64,000 nucleotides of DNA. Origin: Bacteroidota bacterium (GTDB taxonomy: Bacteria > Bacteroidota > Bacteroidia > Bacteroidales > Bacteroidaceae). Below are positions 43,618-52,364 of the stretch, one piece after another. Below the pieces are notes generated by a model, which had not been told where the DNA came from, ran no database searches, and saw only the letters and a list, made by a program, of their open reading frames with translations. The stretch is from the NCBI GenBank assembly GCA_023426145.1, contig JAFABG010000011.1:1-64000 (forward strand), read 5' to 3'. Position numbers and translations under genes: made by a program. Within the stretch, counting starts at the first letter, position 1. The number at the start of each line of letters is the position of its first letter.

Positions 43618-45135
43618 TTAATTAAGATTCGTACCTTCTCGTACAGGAGTAGTTGCTGACGCATTCTGCTCAATGGCCGAATTCGCCCATATCACCGAAT
43701 TAGGAATCGGTAAAGTGTACATCGGATCCTTTTCCGTCAGCGTGTAGCGCAAACGAGGTGATGAAGCTGAGGCTTGGTAGTCATGATGGATGGATGGCAT
43801 ACCATATCTACGAAGATCGAACCAGCGGCAGCCTTCGAAACAGAACTCTTTACGTCGTTCAGTATGAATTGCTTCTAATAAGTCGGCGATGTTAGTTTGA
43901 TCCACATAGCCCTTAATACGGTTTCTACGTATGGTATTCAGATCGCTGATCGCTTCTGCCGACAGACCAAGATGGGCGTTGGCTTCCGCTCTATTTAAAT
44001 AAGCTTCACTCAATCGAACGGCTGCACCCAACACCGAAGTTGTGTTGCCTGTCTGCAACTGTCCTTTGCGAAGCTGATAACCGGAAAGTACATTTGTTCC
44101 AGTCATCCAATCATAGGTATATAAAGAAGCGAAATAAAAACCGTCATCTCCAAAGCGTGTGTCGTTCGGGTCTACATCATACAGACTGAGGAAATCTTCA
44201 CTCGGTGCAGGAGATACGTTGTTGGTTTTCCCCCAATTCGTGCTGGTGAAGCACCAAAAGACTTCTGGTGAATCGTATGAGTTTGGTTGCGGATATATGT
44301 TGTTGCCAGAAGCATCCTTACTCATGGTTATTGTAGTAAGATTCCATAGTCCCAATCCATAGTCCATCGCTTTAGTAGCTTCCTCGCTTGCTTTTTGCCA
44401 TTCTTCCATGAATAGGTACACACGAGATAACAACACCCTGACCGTTGGCAGATTGATTCTGAAATCCTTCTCTGTCACAGCATACGGTTCGAGCAAAGCA
44501 GCCGATGCATTCAAATCCTGAAGAATTTGTGCATACACCTCTTCTACTGTATTTCTTTTACTTCCATTTTCAGCTAAGACTGCTGTAAGCTTCAAAGGTA
44601 CTCCTAGAGCCTGTTTGTTGGCATTGTAAGGTTGACCGTACAAATTGACCAGTGTAAAATAATGTAAGGCTCTGGCGGCAAGTGCTTCCGCTTTTACCCG
44701 GTCGCGTTCGTGTTGCGGCCCAACAGCTGTATCGATGCCATCCAGCACTGCATTACATCCCATAATGCATGCATACAGTTGGTAATATTCGGTATTTGCT
44801 AGTTCCACACCGGCTCCATATTCATAAAATGTAGATTGCCAAGTATGTTGTGGAAAATATTCATCCGTTATTAAATTATACGAAGCTTCATCGCTAACAC
44901 TTTGTGGAAAATCCACATCGTCGGTCAGATTGTCGAGCAAGCGATAATTGTAGCAGTTAAAGCTTGACGATGGATATCCCGAACCTAATAATAACTCCGC
45001 GTAATCTTTGGTGGTGGTTACAATCACCTCATCTTGCGACTTGCCTTCAAGGAAATCGGAACACCCTGTAAGCGCCAGTGTGCAGGCAAATCCTAAACTT
45101 ATAGCAATTAATTTATTCTTCATTGTTTTCTTCAT
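43618..45135 (-). CDS. SusD/RagB-type binding lipoprotein
   Basis: This 505-residue lipoprotein (lipobox ALTGC, then SDFLEGKSQDE) has the SusD helices: KAEALAARALHYFTLVNLYGQPYN, then LSEAYLNRAEANAHLGLSAEAISDLNTIRRNRI, and FEGCRWFDLRRYGMPSI. It starts 3 bp after the SusC gene. As with RagB, such pairs can import peptides as well as glycans. The M16 and Mx1-like neighbours favour a peptide ligand. Confidence 0.92.
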   Translation of the reverse strand: MKKTMKNKLIAISLGFACTLALTGCSDFLEGKSQDEVIVTTTKDYAELLLGSGYPSSSFNCYNYRLLDNLTDDVDFPQSVSDEASYNLITDEYFPQHTWQSTFYEYGAGVELANTEYYQLYACIMGCNAVLDGIDTAVGPQHERDRVKAEALAARALHYFTLVNLYGQPYNANKQALGVPLKLTAVLAENGSKRNTVEEVYAQILQDLNASAALLEPYAVTEKDFRINLPTVRVLLSRVYLFMEEWQKASEEATKAMDYGLGLWNLTTITMSKDASGNNIYPQPNSYDSPEVFWCFTSTNWGKTNNVSPAPSEDFLSLYDVDPNDTRFGDDGFYFASLYTYDWMTGTNVLSGYQLRKGQLQTGNTTSVLGAAVRLSEAYLNRAEANAHLGLSAEAISDLNTIRRNRIKGYVDQTNIADLLEAIHTERRKEFCFEGCRWFDLRRYGMPSIHHDYQASASSPRLRYTLTEKDPMYTLPIPNSVIWANSAIEQNASATTPVREGTNLN

Positions 45136-45138
45136 TTA

Positions 45139-48100
45139 TTAAAAGGTTGCATTCAATACTAAAGAGATTGTTTTGCGAGCAGGCCAGCCACCTGTTTCAG
45201 GATCATAGCCATCCCATTTCTTATCAAAAGTGATCAAGAAAGGATTAGTCATGCTCAGCCCTAATCTCAGATATTGCAGGCTTAATCGTTCAATCATTTT
45301 ATTGGTAAACTGATAATTGAGTGAGATCTGACGGCACCGGATGAAATCGGCGTCTGCCACTCGGATATCAGATAAATTATATGCTTCATAACGGCTATAG
45401 ATTTCCGCACTATACGGTAAGTGTAGCGAGCCGTCTACTGTGTTCGTTGATGTCGTTTTTTCTTTGGTTGGAAGTGACGGGTAAACTGTAAATTCCTCAT
45501 CGCCCGGATTTCTCCATCGGTCAATGATCCAGCGAGATGAATTTTGATCTGGCAAAGGAAGTCCGTATTGCCCATTGCCCATATCATATAAATCGGGTAA
45601 GCGTTTTTGCCCACCAATTGAAACTGAGAAGTTAGCTTGCAGAGACAAATTTTTGTAGCGGAACTGCGTAAATAATCCCCCGCTAAAATCAGGCTCTAAT
45701 TTCCCACTCTTCACCAAGAAATCGCGTGGATCGTCTGTTTTATCAATATCTAGGTTCTTAAATAAAGGTTTACCGTCCGAACCATCTAGTTTGTCGAAAG
45801 CAAACGACCATAGGGTAGAGTAAGCCTCTCCTTCAACAATAGCATTCCCGTAAAGGAAGTCGTTCAGCGTATTGGTGCGTTCATTGTTTTTCAACCGGTT
45901 ACGAGTGATACCCGTATTCATAGACAACTGCCAAGTAAAGTCCTTAGTTTTTATCGGAATGATGCTAGCAGTCAATTCATATCCTCTATTTTCCATCTTG
46001 GTGCCGAAGATGACTGACGTAGCCATACCGTTTTCTGCCGGGATGTTCCGATTACTCAATACGTCACTGTTTTTTCCAAACATATTCGCCATCAGTGAGA
46101 AACGTCCCTGAAAGAAGGATAGATCGATTCCCATATTCCAGCTCTTAGTCTTCTCCCAACCTAAGTTCAGATAAGGTAATGACTTGACTTTAAGCGTGTA
46201 GAGATTCGTTGATGAATTCAATCCACCATCCGTGGCAATTAAATACGGTGAAACTGTTTCTACAGCATTTCCTTGATAACCATAAGATGCTGATAAGTCG
46301 ATTGCATCAAAAATAGTCTGCTGCATGAAGTGCTCATTGCCTAGGCGCCATTTCACACCGGCTGACCATGCGGGACGAAATTTCTTTTTAGAGTCCTGCC
46401 CAAAACGGTTAGAGGCGTCAAGACGTGCGTTGAAGTTGACCACATACCTATTGTCGAAGGCATATACCCCTGTAAAGAACTCACTTAGCTGATTGTTCTC
46501 TCTGTTGGTGATGGTATTTCCTAGGCGCATCTCTTCATATAGTGTTTTAGCTTCCGTTTCTCCCCAAGTACCCGAACCGCCGAATTTCATCGTAGGAATA
46601 GGTAAGTCTGCAAAACGTTCACCACGATAGCGTAAATACCCATAGCGTTTATTGGCATTACCGCTATTCTTGTCGGATGTCGTTTCAATACCTAAGTTTA
46701 ATGACAAACTGTGCTTCTTGTTGAATAGTTGATTGTAGACCAAACTATTACGGAACATATAATTTCGGTTCGTCATATTATCCATCTGTAAGAGTCCGCC
46801 AAAAGGCAATCTTGAACTCTGCTCCAGTGCACCGTTGGGCAGAATGTTTGGATCATCATATTCATAGCCACGAATATTAGCGATATAATAAGACAATTCC
46901 GTTGCCCATGATTTTACTTCCGAAGAAGTCGTTGAGTATGAATATAATCCCTGATACTTTAATCCCGGAAGGAGTTCCCATTCCAAATCGATCGAAGCAC
47001 CAAGCATCTTATTTGCACTTGTGTTGCCAGTATTGTCTAGTTCATTGAGAATGTTATAGTTCAAATAATACGTATTAGCATACACGCCGGCAGAAGAACC
47101 ACCGTACTTTGTGTGGTAGAACAGCGAACCGTCTTCGTTGTAAGCCGGGATGGTACGTGCAGTGGTTGAAGCATACGTGAAAGGATTAACTCCATAAGCA
47201 AATCCGTCAGCTTCCCGGTCACTTCCTTTTAGAGACAAGCTAACCTGAAACTTGTCACTTAACCGCAAAATCGAATTCGAATTGAATGAGAACGAAGTTA
47301 CACTGTTGCCTTTCGCTTCACCGTCTGTTTTAGAGTAGTTGAACGATACCCGATGCATTAATTTCTTCGATCCACCGCTAACGCTCAAACTGTGTTGTTG
47401 GCTAAACGAATTGCGGAACAATAAATCGAACCAATCCGTGTTTTGATATTCATATTTACGGAAAGTGCTTACAAACTCGTCGTAAGTAATTTCTTTGCTC
47501 TGCAACTGATCCATTAAATGCGAATATCCAATTGGAAGCACATTTGAACTATACGAAAGATTCTCATCTACAATTTCCCTCGAGAGTTGCATCTTTTCCT
47601 GGGAGTTCATTAAGTTGTACATTCCATAATTCGGTTTCTGACCTACCGTGTACGTGCCAGAATAGGAGACACTCAATTGTTCATTTGTCGGCTTTTTAGT
47701 AGTAATTACAATCACCCCATTTGCTGCCTTTGATCCATAGATAGCTGTAGCAGAAGCATCTTTTAATACGGTAATGGTTTCAATATCGTTGGGGTTGAGC
47801 CATGAAATGCTGTTTCCGGCAATCAATCGAAGGTTCTCTGCATCGCCCGATAACGTTTCGTCCCCATCGTTCATAGGGAACGGATCACGTTGAATCACAC
47901 CATCTACTACCCATAAAGGTTCTTTGTTACCCAAAAGTGTAGACGTACCGCGTACACGTATCTTAGCTGCTGCACCCACTTGACCGGTGTTCATCTGTAC
48001 AGTCATACCCGGTACGGCACCCTGTAACATTTGGTCAATAGACACTTCACCATTAATCAACGTCTCATCCATCTTAACCTGGCTCACAGCACCCACATAG

Positions 48101-48723
48101 CGACTTTTGTCAATAGACTGATAACCCGTAATGACCACTTCCTGCAAGTGAGCATTGTCAATGGCCATCTTAATTAACAGGGGTTTTATTCCAGCTGTAA
48201 TCTTCACCGATTGATTGGCCATTCCCACAAAATTGAAACTAACCAATTCGCCGGCATTGACGTGAAGCTGAAAATTACCGTCAATATCTGTAATTGTACC
48301 AATGCTGCTTTGAGGGGCAAAAACCGTTGCTCCTACCAAAGCCTGTCCGGTTTCGTCGACCACTTTACCCTTTACGTGGATAAGCTCAGTGGCTTTACCC
48401 TCCACAGCCCCTTTGGGCATGAGTAAAATCATCTTCTTTTTAATGGTATACTTTAATCCAGTTTGGTAACATAAATCATTCAAAACCGTTGTCAATTGTG
48501 CATCCTGATGCGAGAGGCTCACTCGCAAGTCTCTATCGATAGCAGATTCTTCGTATACAAATAATACTCCTGTCATCGTTTTGATTTGTGCAAGTGCGGC
48601 TCTCACGTAAACTCCCTTCATGTTGACCGTTATTTTTGTGTTCGCCACATCCTGGGCCAAGGCCGAAATGGATATGTAGAGCACAATGAAGGTCATCAAA
48701 CTCCTCATTACTACATTCTTCAT
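45139..48723 (-). CDS. SusC/RagA TonB-dependent receptor with STN domain
   Basis: This 1194-residue transporter has a signal peptide ending ALAQD. The STN domain spans about residues 30-110 (GVYVRAALAQIKTMTGVLFVYEE). A carboxypeptidase-regulatory-like domain (about 118-205, KGKVVDETGQALVGATVFAP), a plug (MLQGAVPGMTVQMNTGQVG to SKAANGVIVITTKKP) and a long barrel ending ISLVLNATF follow. The STN domain and the FecR gene 58 bp upstream show that it also signals. It is a complete trans-envelope signalling receptor of FecA style. Confidence 0.93.
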   Translation of the reverse strand: MKNVVMRSLMTFIVLYISISALAQDVANTKITVNMKGVYVRAALAQIKTMTGVLFVYEESAIDRDLRVSLSHQDAQLTTVLNDLCYQTGLKYTIKKKMILLMPKGAVEGKATELIHVKGKVVDETGQALVGATVFAPQSSIGTITDIDGNFQLHVNAGELVSFNFVGMANQSVKITAGIKPLLIKMAIDNAHLQEVVITGYQSIDKSRYVGAVSQVKMDETLINGEVSIDQMLQGAVPGMTVQMNTGQVGAAAKIRVRGTSTLLGNKEPLWVVDGVIQRDPFPMNDGDETLSGDAENLRLIAGNSISWLNPNDIETITVLKDASATAIYGSKAANGVIVITTKKPTNEQLSVSYSGTYTVGQKPNYGMYNLMNSQEKMQLSREIVDENLSYSSNVLPIGYSHLMDQLQSKEITYDEFVSTFRKYEYQNTDWFDLLFRNSFSQQHSLSVSGGSKKLMHRVSFNYSKTDGEAKGNSVTSFSFNSNSILRLSDKFQVSLSLKGSDREADGFAYGVNPFTYASTTARTIPAYNEDGSLFYHTKYGGSSAGVYANTYYLNYNILNELDNTGNTSANKMLGASIDLEWELLPGLKYQGLYSYSTTSSEVKSWATELSYYIANIRGYEYDDPNILPNGALEQSSRLPFGGLLQMDNMTNRNYMFRNSLVYNQLFNKKHSLSLNLGIETTSDKNSGNANKRYGYLRYRGERFADLPIPTMKFGGSGTWGETEAKTLYEEMRLGNTITNRENNQLSEFFTGVYAFDNRYVVNFNARLDASNRFGQDSKKKFRPAWSAGVKWRLGNEHFMQQTIFDAIDLSASYGYQGNAVETVSPYLIATDGGLNSSTNLYTLKVKSLPYLNLGWEKTKSWNMGIDLSFFQGRFSLMANMFGKNSDVLSNRNIPAENGMATSVIFGTKMENRGYELTASIIPIKTKDFTWQLSMNTGITRNRLKNNERTNTLNDFLYGNAIVEGEAYSTLWSFAFDKLDGSDGKPLFKNLDIDKTDDPRDFLVKSGKLEPDFSGGLFTQFRYKNLSLQANFSVSIGGQKRLPDLYDMGNGQYGLPLPDQNSSRWIIDRWRNPGDEEFTVYPSLPTKEKTTSTNTVDGSLHLPYSAEIYSRYEAYNLSDIRVADADFIRCRQISLNYQFTNKMIERLSLQYLRLGLSMTNPFLITFDKKWDGYDPETGGWPARKTISLVLNATF

Positions 48724-48781
48724 AAAAATTTTTGATTTAAAACAATAATTACTTTTATATAAAAACGGTATACCTTTCTCT

Positions 48782-49837
48782 TTATTTTTTCTCTACCCAA
48801 ATCACGTTTCTCTCACGTACAAACCGTACGCTGGAAACTTCGGATATAATGCTTACAGCAAATGCCAATTCCTCATCTCGCATGATCCCCCCTGTGAAGC
48901 GGATATCTTCTAAGTTGGCGGTGCGGAAGCGAATGTCGACATCATACCATCGCGACAGTTGAGCGGCAATATCGCGCAATGGCATATTCTGGAATATATA
49001 AGTTCCTGTCATCCAGGATGTAATTAGCGATGTGTCCACTTCGCGAATCTCTATCTTTCCATCTCCCATCCATGACGCTTGTCTGCCCGGAGATAGTAAA
49101 GCATTGGCCGATTTTGTAGAGACAGCTACAGCGCCCGATACTAAAGTGGCGGCAGTGGGTACGTTCGGATAAGCAGATACGTTGAATGAGGTACCTAGTA
49201 CTTCTACAGTTCCCGATGCAGTATGAACTTTAAACGGATGCTGTTTGTCGTGAGCGACTTCAAAATAAGCTTCCCCTTCCAAAGTCACTTCGCGAGTAGC
49301 CCCGGTAAAGTTGACCGGATAGTGTAAACTACTTTCAGCATTCATCCAGATGTGCGTTCCATCGGAGAGTTTGAGCTGATATTCCCCACCTCTGGGCACC
49401 ACCAGTTTGTTATATTGTACCTCCTTCGTAGGCTTCTCTTCATAGATCAATTGAGCCCCATTGATATTCTTTACCGCTTGTGCAATAACACCCTGTTTCG
49501 TCGATAAATCGACCACCTGTCCATTGTTAAGCGTCAGATATGCTTTGTTGCCCCCCGTTTCCGGATAAGTTTTCTGTAGCGCAACCATCGGATCTAAATC
49601 CGTGGGAGATGAAGAAAAGAAAGCAATGTAGCTTAAACCGAACAATAAAGCGATGCATGCAGCGCTGCCTACAGTCCATAATGCAGCTTGACGGAAACGT
49701 CGAATAGAACGTTTCTGCATCATTTTTTTCCATGCCTGCTCTTTATCGTATTGCTCAATAAACTCTAATGAGCGTTCGGTGCGATAAAAGCTCACAAATA
49801 TCTTCTTTATGTCATCTACTGGTTTCTTTTCCATCAT
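48782..49837 (-). CDS. FecR-family anti-sigma factor
   Basis: This 351-residue protein has a cytoplasmic N-terminal part, one membrane segment at about residues 52-72 (ALWTVGSAACIALLFGLSYIAFF), the FecR domain (GGEYQLKLSDGTHIWMNAESSLHYPVNF, then VTLEGEAYFEVAHD) and a DUF4974-like end (FQNMPLRDIAAQLSRWYDVDIRF). It should bind the ECF sigma encoded 134 bp upstream and the STN domain of the SusC downstream. Confidence 0.92.
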   Translation of the reverse strand: MMEKKPVDDIKKIFVSFYRTERSLEFIEQYDKEQAWKKMMQKRSIRRFRQAALWTVGSAACIALLFGLSYIAFFSSSPTDLDPMVALQKTYPETGGNKAYLTLNNGQVVDLSTKQGVIAQAVKNINGAQLIYEEKPTKEVQYNKLVVPRGGEYQLKLSDGTHIWMNAESSLHYPVNFTGATREVTLEGEAYFEVAHDKQHPFKVHTASGTVEVLGTSFNVSAYPNVPTAATLVSGAVAVSTKSANALLSPGRQASWMGDGKIEIREVDTSLITSWMTGTYIFQNMPLRDIAAQLSRWYDVDIRFRTANLEDIRFTGGIMRDEELAFAVSIISEVSSVRFVRERNVIWVEKK

Positions 49838-49971
49838 CTACAGAATATATGTTTCTTATACTAAGATGAATGAGAAAAAAGAATGGGTGACAAAAAGCGA
49901 ACTTTTTTTTCTAAAAGATGTGTTTTTGCTGTTTAATTATAATCTGAGATAACAAGTTGAGTGCTTTATTC

Positions 49972-50541
49972 CTATGGCATACAGCCCATAAGAAGGCGTA
50001 GATTACCTTGTTGTCTAAGGTGTTTCAATGCCCTTGATAAATAAGTTTTTAGTGTGTTGACCGATATGCCTAAATATTCTGCCGCCTCTTTATATTTTCG
50101 GTTTTCCAAGATGACCGATTTAATAGCCATATATTCTTGTGAAGGAAGTTTCTCGAGTGCTACTTTTAAGCGGTCTTTTAATTCATGGAGTTCAATCTCA
50201 CTATATTCCTCTTCAGGAATATTCAGTTCAACGCCGGTGAGTTGTTCGGTAGAAAGTATATTTTCGCGTCGCAGATATTGCAATGCTTCATTGCGCACGG
50301 CTGTGTAGAGGTAACTGCGCAGACTGGTTGAAATGTTCTCGAACACCCGTTTTTCCCAGAAACGGAGGAGAACATCTTGCACTAAGTCCTCAGACAATTC
50401 AAAGGAATCAATGAGCTGCACACAATAAATACATAGAGACATGTGATATCGATCGAATAAACGCCTGAATGCCACCTCCTCATCTATGCTGAATAGTGCC
50501 AAAATCTGCTCTTCCTCTACTCTTTTACCCTCCATAATCAA
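49972..50541 (-). CDS. ECF-type RNA polymerase sigma factor
   Basis: This 189-residue sigma-70 family factor has region 2 (about 20-85; FRRLFDRYHMSLCIYCVQLIDSFELSEDLVQDVLLRFWE) and region 4 (about 130-180; ENRKYKEAAEYLGISVNTLKTYLSRALKHLRQ). It heads the eight-gene minus-strand operon and should switch it on when the receptor meets its ligand. The start could be the ATG at 50541 or the one two codons later. Confidence 0.92.
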   Translation of the reverse strand: MIMEGKRVEEEQILALFSIDEEVAFRRLFDRYHMSLCIYCVQLIDSFELSEDLVQDVLLRFWEKRVFENISTSLRSYLYTAVRNEALQYLRRENILSTEQLTGVELNIPEEEYSEIELHELKDRLKVALEKLPSQEYMAIKSVILENRKYKEAAEYLGISVNTLKTYLSRALKHLRQQGNLRLLMGCMP

Positions 50542-50564
50542 ACTAGTTAGAACGCGTTACGCTA

Positions 50565-50572
50565 CAAAGTTA
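50565..50572 (-). promoter_or_regulatory. Bacteroidetes -7 promoter element for the ECF operon
   Basis: On the minus strand this reads TAACTTTG, fitting TAnnTTTG, 23 bp upstream of the sigma start codon. A clear -33 is missing. It would give housekeeping-level expression of the sigma gene. Confidence 0.5.
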
Positions 50573-50927
50573 AAGGTTAACTTCTTGTTTATTAGGTAAA
50601 TTGCATTCCGAATTAATATAAAAAAACAATATTGCCGCTTTATTAAGTTCTATTCACATTCGCACTTATTTCCTTTTTTGCCTTTAATCCTCTTTGTGTC
50701 TTTTGGTTAGACATTATTAGTGGTTTACTATCTAAAGGAGACTTTTAATCGTGTATTTTTACCTCAAATGTTAGATGTAATTAATGTTAAATTGAAGATA
50801 TTTTATTATAACGGTATTGATAATATTTTATATTTGTATGGAATAATATTTAAATATATATAATCGATAGGTTACTCTTATATCACTTGTTAACAGTGTA
50901 AATACGTCTATATAATACTATGTGTTT

Positions 50928-51058
50928 ATGAACAAAATACTTAATTTACTATTCATTCTTATTTTATTTTCCTGTCAAGCTGGTGTGATACTTTGGAATT
51001 TTTTAAGGATGGACAGGTCACATTGACTAATAGGAGAGGCAAAGTTTTATCCAAATAA
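50928..51058 (+). pseudogene. Small lipoprotein remnant with frameshift
   Basis: An ATG at 50928 begins MNKILNLLFILILFSC, a lipoprotein signal with cysteine at residue 16, but the frame stops at 51024-51026 after 32 residues. A second frame over the same DNA continues as WCDTLEFFKDGQVTLTNRRG and ends at 51056-51058. A shift between about 50975 and 50985 would join them. No homologue is recognised. It lies in the 700-bp stretch 50542-51244 that is otherwise very AT-rich and without genes. Confidence 0.35.
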
Positions 51059-51123
51059 CGCAATAAGTATTTCTAATGTGGATATGTCGTTACTTTTTTG
51101 TACTTTTAATGGCTATTTAAGCG

Positions 51124-51211
51124 CAGCCGACTGGAGTTGTCCAATCAGCCGACTGCAGTTGGCGAATTGGCCAATTGCAGTTGTCTTCATGGTCAACTGG
51201 AGTCGGCTTTT
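51124..51211. repeat. Four-unit 22-bp tandem array, second family
   Basis: Four imperfect 22-bp units run at 51124-51145, 51146-51167, 51168-51189 and 51190-51211. They share a cAActgcagttg-like core; units 1 and 2 begin cagccgact, and unit 4 reads tggtcaactggagtcggc. The first and last units are also near-inverted copies of each other (agccgact against agtcggct). It ends 33 bp before the HU-like gene. The sequence is unrelated to the array at 5589, but period and unit count are the same. Confidence 0.75.
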
Positions 51212-51244
51212 AATTTAGTTAATGATTTAAATTGATAAGAAGTA

Positions 51245-51868
51245 ATGTCTATTGTATTTGATTGGTATGAAAACCCTAATGCCACTACGGAAGAGGAAGC
51301 AACACTGCATCCACGTATCTTTATGAATGGCAAGGTGGACATGGAGACTCTTTGTAGTAGCATCCATGATCGTAGTTCGTTGACAGTGGGAGACGTGAAA
51401 AACACGCTCGCGAATTTGGCACAGCTCCTCGGTGAGTCTTTGCGCGAGGGAAAAGAAGTGCATATCGAGGGAATCGGTTATTTTTATCCTACGCTTGAAG
51501 CTACGGATAAAGTAACCCGCCAAACACCACATAAGACCAATAAGGTGGCTGTCAAAACCGTTCGTTTTCGTCCGGACAGAAATTTGAAAGGTCATTTAGT
51601 GGGTGTTCGGGCAAGTCAGTCCAAGTATGTACGCCATTCGGTGAAGATTTCTGAAGAGGAGATTGATGCTCGACTGACAGATTATTTTGCAAGTCATCAG
51701 ATGATGACTCGCCGCGATTTCCAAGAAGCCTGCGGTTTAGCTCGTACTACTGCTAAAACGCATTTAGTGCGTTTGCGCAATGAGGGGAAGTTAGTGAATG
51801 TCGGCTTGCGCAATCAACCGATGTATGTGGCTGCACCGGGGTATTATGGGGGAACAAAGGAAAAATAA
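51245..51868 (+). CDS. HU/IHF-like DNA-binding protein with C-terminal HTH
   Basis: This 207-residue protein has an HU-like domain over about residues 20-125 (LTVGDVKNTLANLAQLLGESLREGKEVHIEGIGYFYPTL, then VKTVRFRPDRNL). This is the Bacteroidetes HU-related family, which is longer than true HU. Residues about 135-200 form a helix-turn-helix or winged helix (MMTRRDFQEACGLARTTAKTHLVRLRNEGKLV). It should bind DNA and may act as a local nucleoid protein or regulator. It is not known what it controls; the array 33 bp upstream is a possible site. Confidence 0.82.
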   Translation: MSIVFDWYENPNATTEEEATLHPRIFMNGKVDMETLCSSIHDRSSLTVGDVKNTLANLAQLLGESLREGKEVHIEGIGYFYPTLEATDKVTRQTPHKTNKVAVKTVRFRPDRNLKGHLVGVRASQSKYVRHSVKISEEEIDARLTDYFASHQMMTRRDFQEACGLARTTAKTHLVRLRNEGKLVNVGLRNQPMYVAAPGYYGGTKEK

Positions 51869-52032
51869 ACTTTTGTGTCTTGGGGGAGTTAGTAAACACT
51901 AAGAGTGAGATTTATAAATATTAAAAAAACAGTGAGATATGCGAGTGTCAAAGTTGAAAGTCGATTGAAATAGTAGATACAAATAATTCGCATTTAGGGC
52001 GAAAGATTGAACGAATACGGCGCCTTCGTGGA

Positions 52033-52359
52033 ATGACGCAAACAGATTTAGGTGAGCTATTGGGGGTGACCAAACAAGTTGTTTCAAAAATGGAGCAGTC
52101 GGAAAAAATAGAGGATGATAAGTTGAAGCAGGTTGCAGATGCGTTAGGAGTTACAGAAGATGGTTTAAAGAAATTCACGGAAGAAACCGTTTTATATAGC
52201 ACAAACAACTTTTATGAGAATTGTCATGTGAGTGCATCTAATATCGGTCCTATAACTCATGTGGAAAATCTCAATCATTTTTCTATAGATCAAGCTGTGA
52301 AATTGTTTGAAGAGTTGCTGAAAATAGAAAGAGAAAAATTTGATGGCGGGAAAGAGTAA
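52033..52359 (+). CDS. Small XRE-family regulator
   Basis: From ATG 52033 this gives 108 residues with an HTH (DLGELLGVTKQVVSKMEQSEKIEDDKLKQVADALGV), resembling small Bacteroides XRE proteins. The first HTH helix (GRKIERIRRLRGM) lies upstream of this ATG in the same open frame, which extends back to a TGA at 51955-51957 without any ATG, GTG or TTG. The true start is probably non-standard (ATT at 51964) or there is a frameshift. It ends 5 bp from the converging MATE gene. Confidence 0.75.
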   Translation: MTQTDLGELLGVTKQVVSKMEQSEKIEDDKLKQVADALGVTEDGLKKFTEETVLYSTNNFYENCHVSASNIGPITHVENLNHFSIDQAVKLFEELLKIEREKFDGGKE

Positions 52360-52364
52360 AGTTG

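Noticed and set aside
51124..51211. CRISPR-like short repeats near the HU-like gene
   Set aside because: The four units abut each other without spacers and are too short; no cas genes are nearby.
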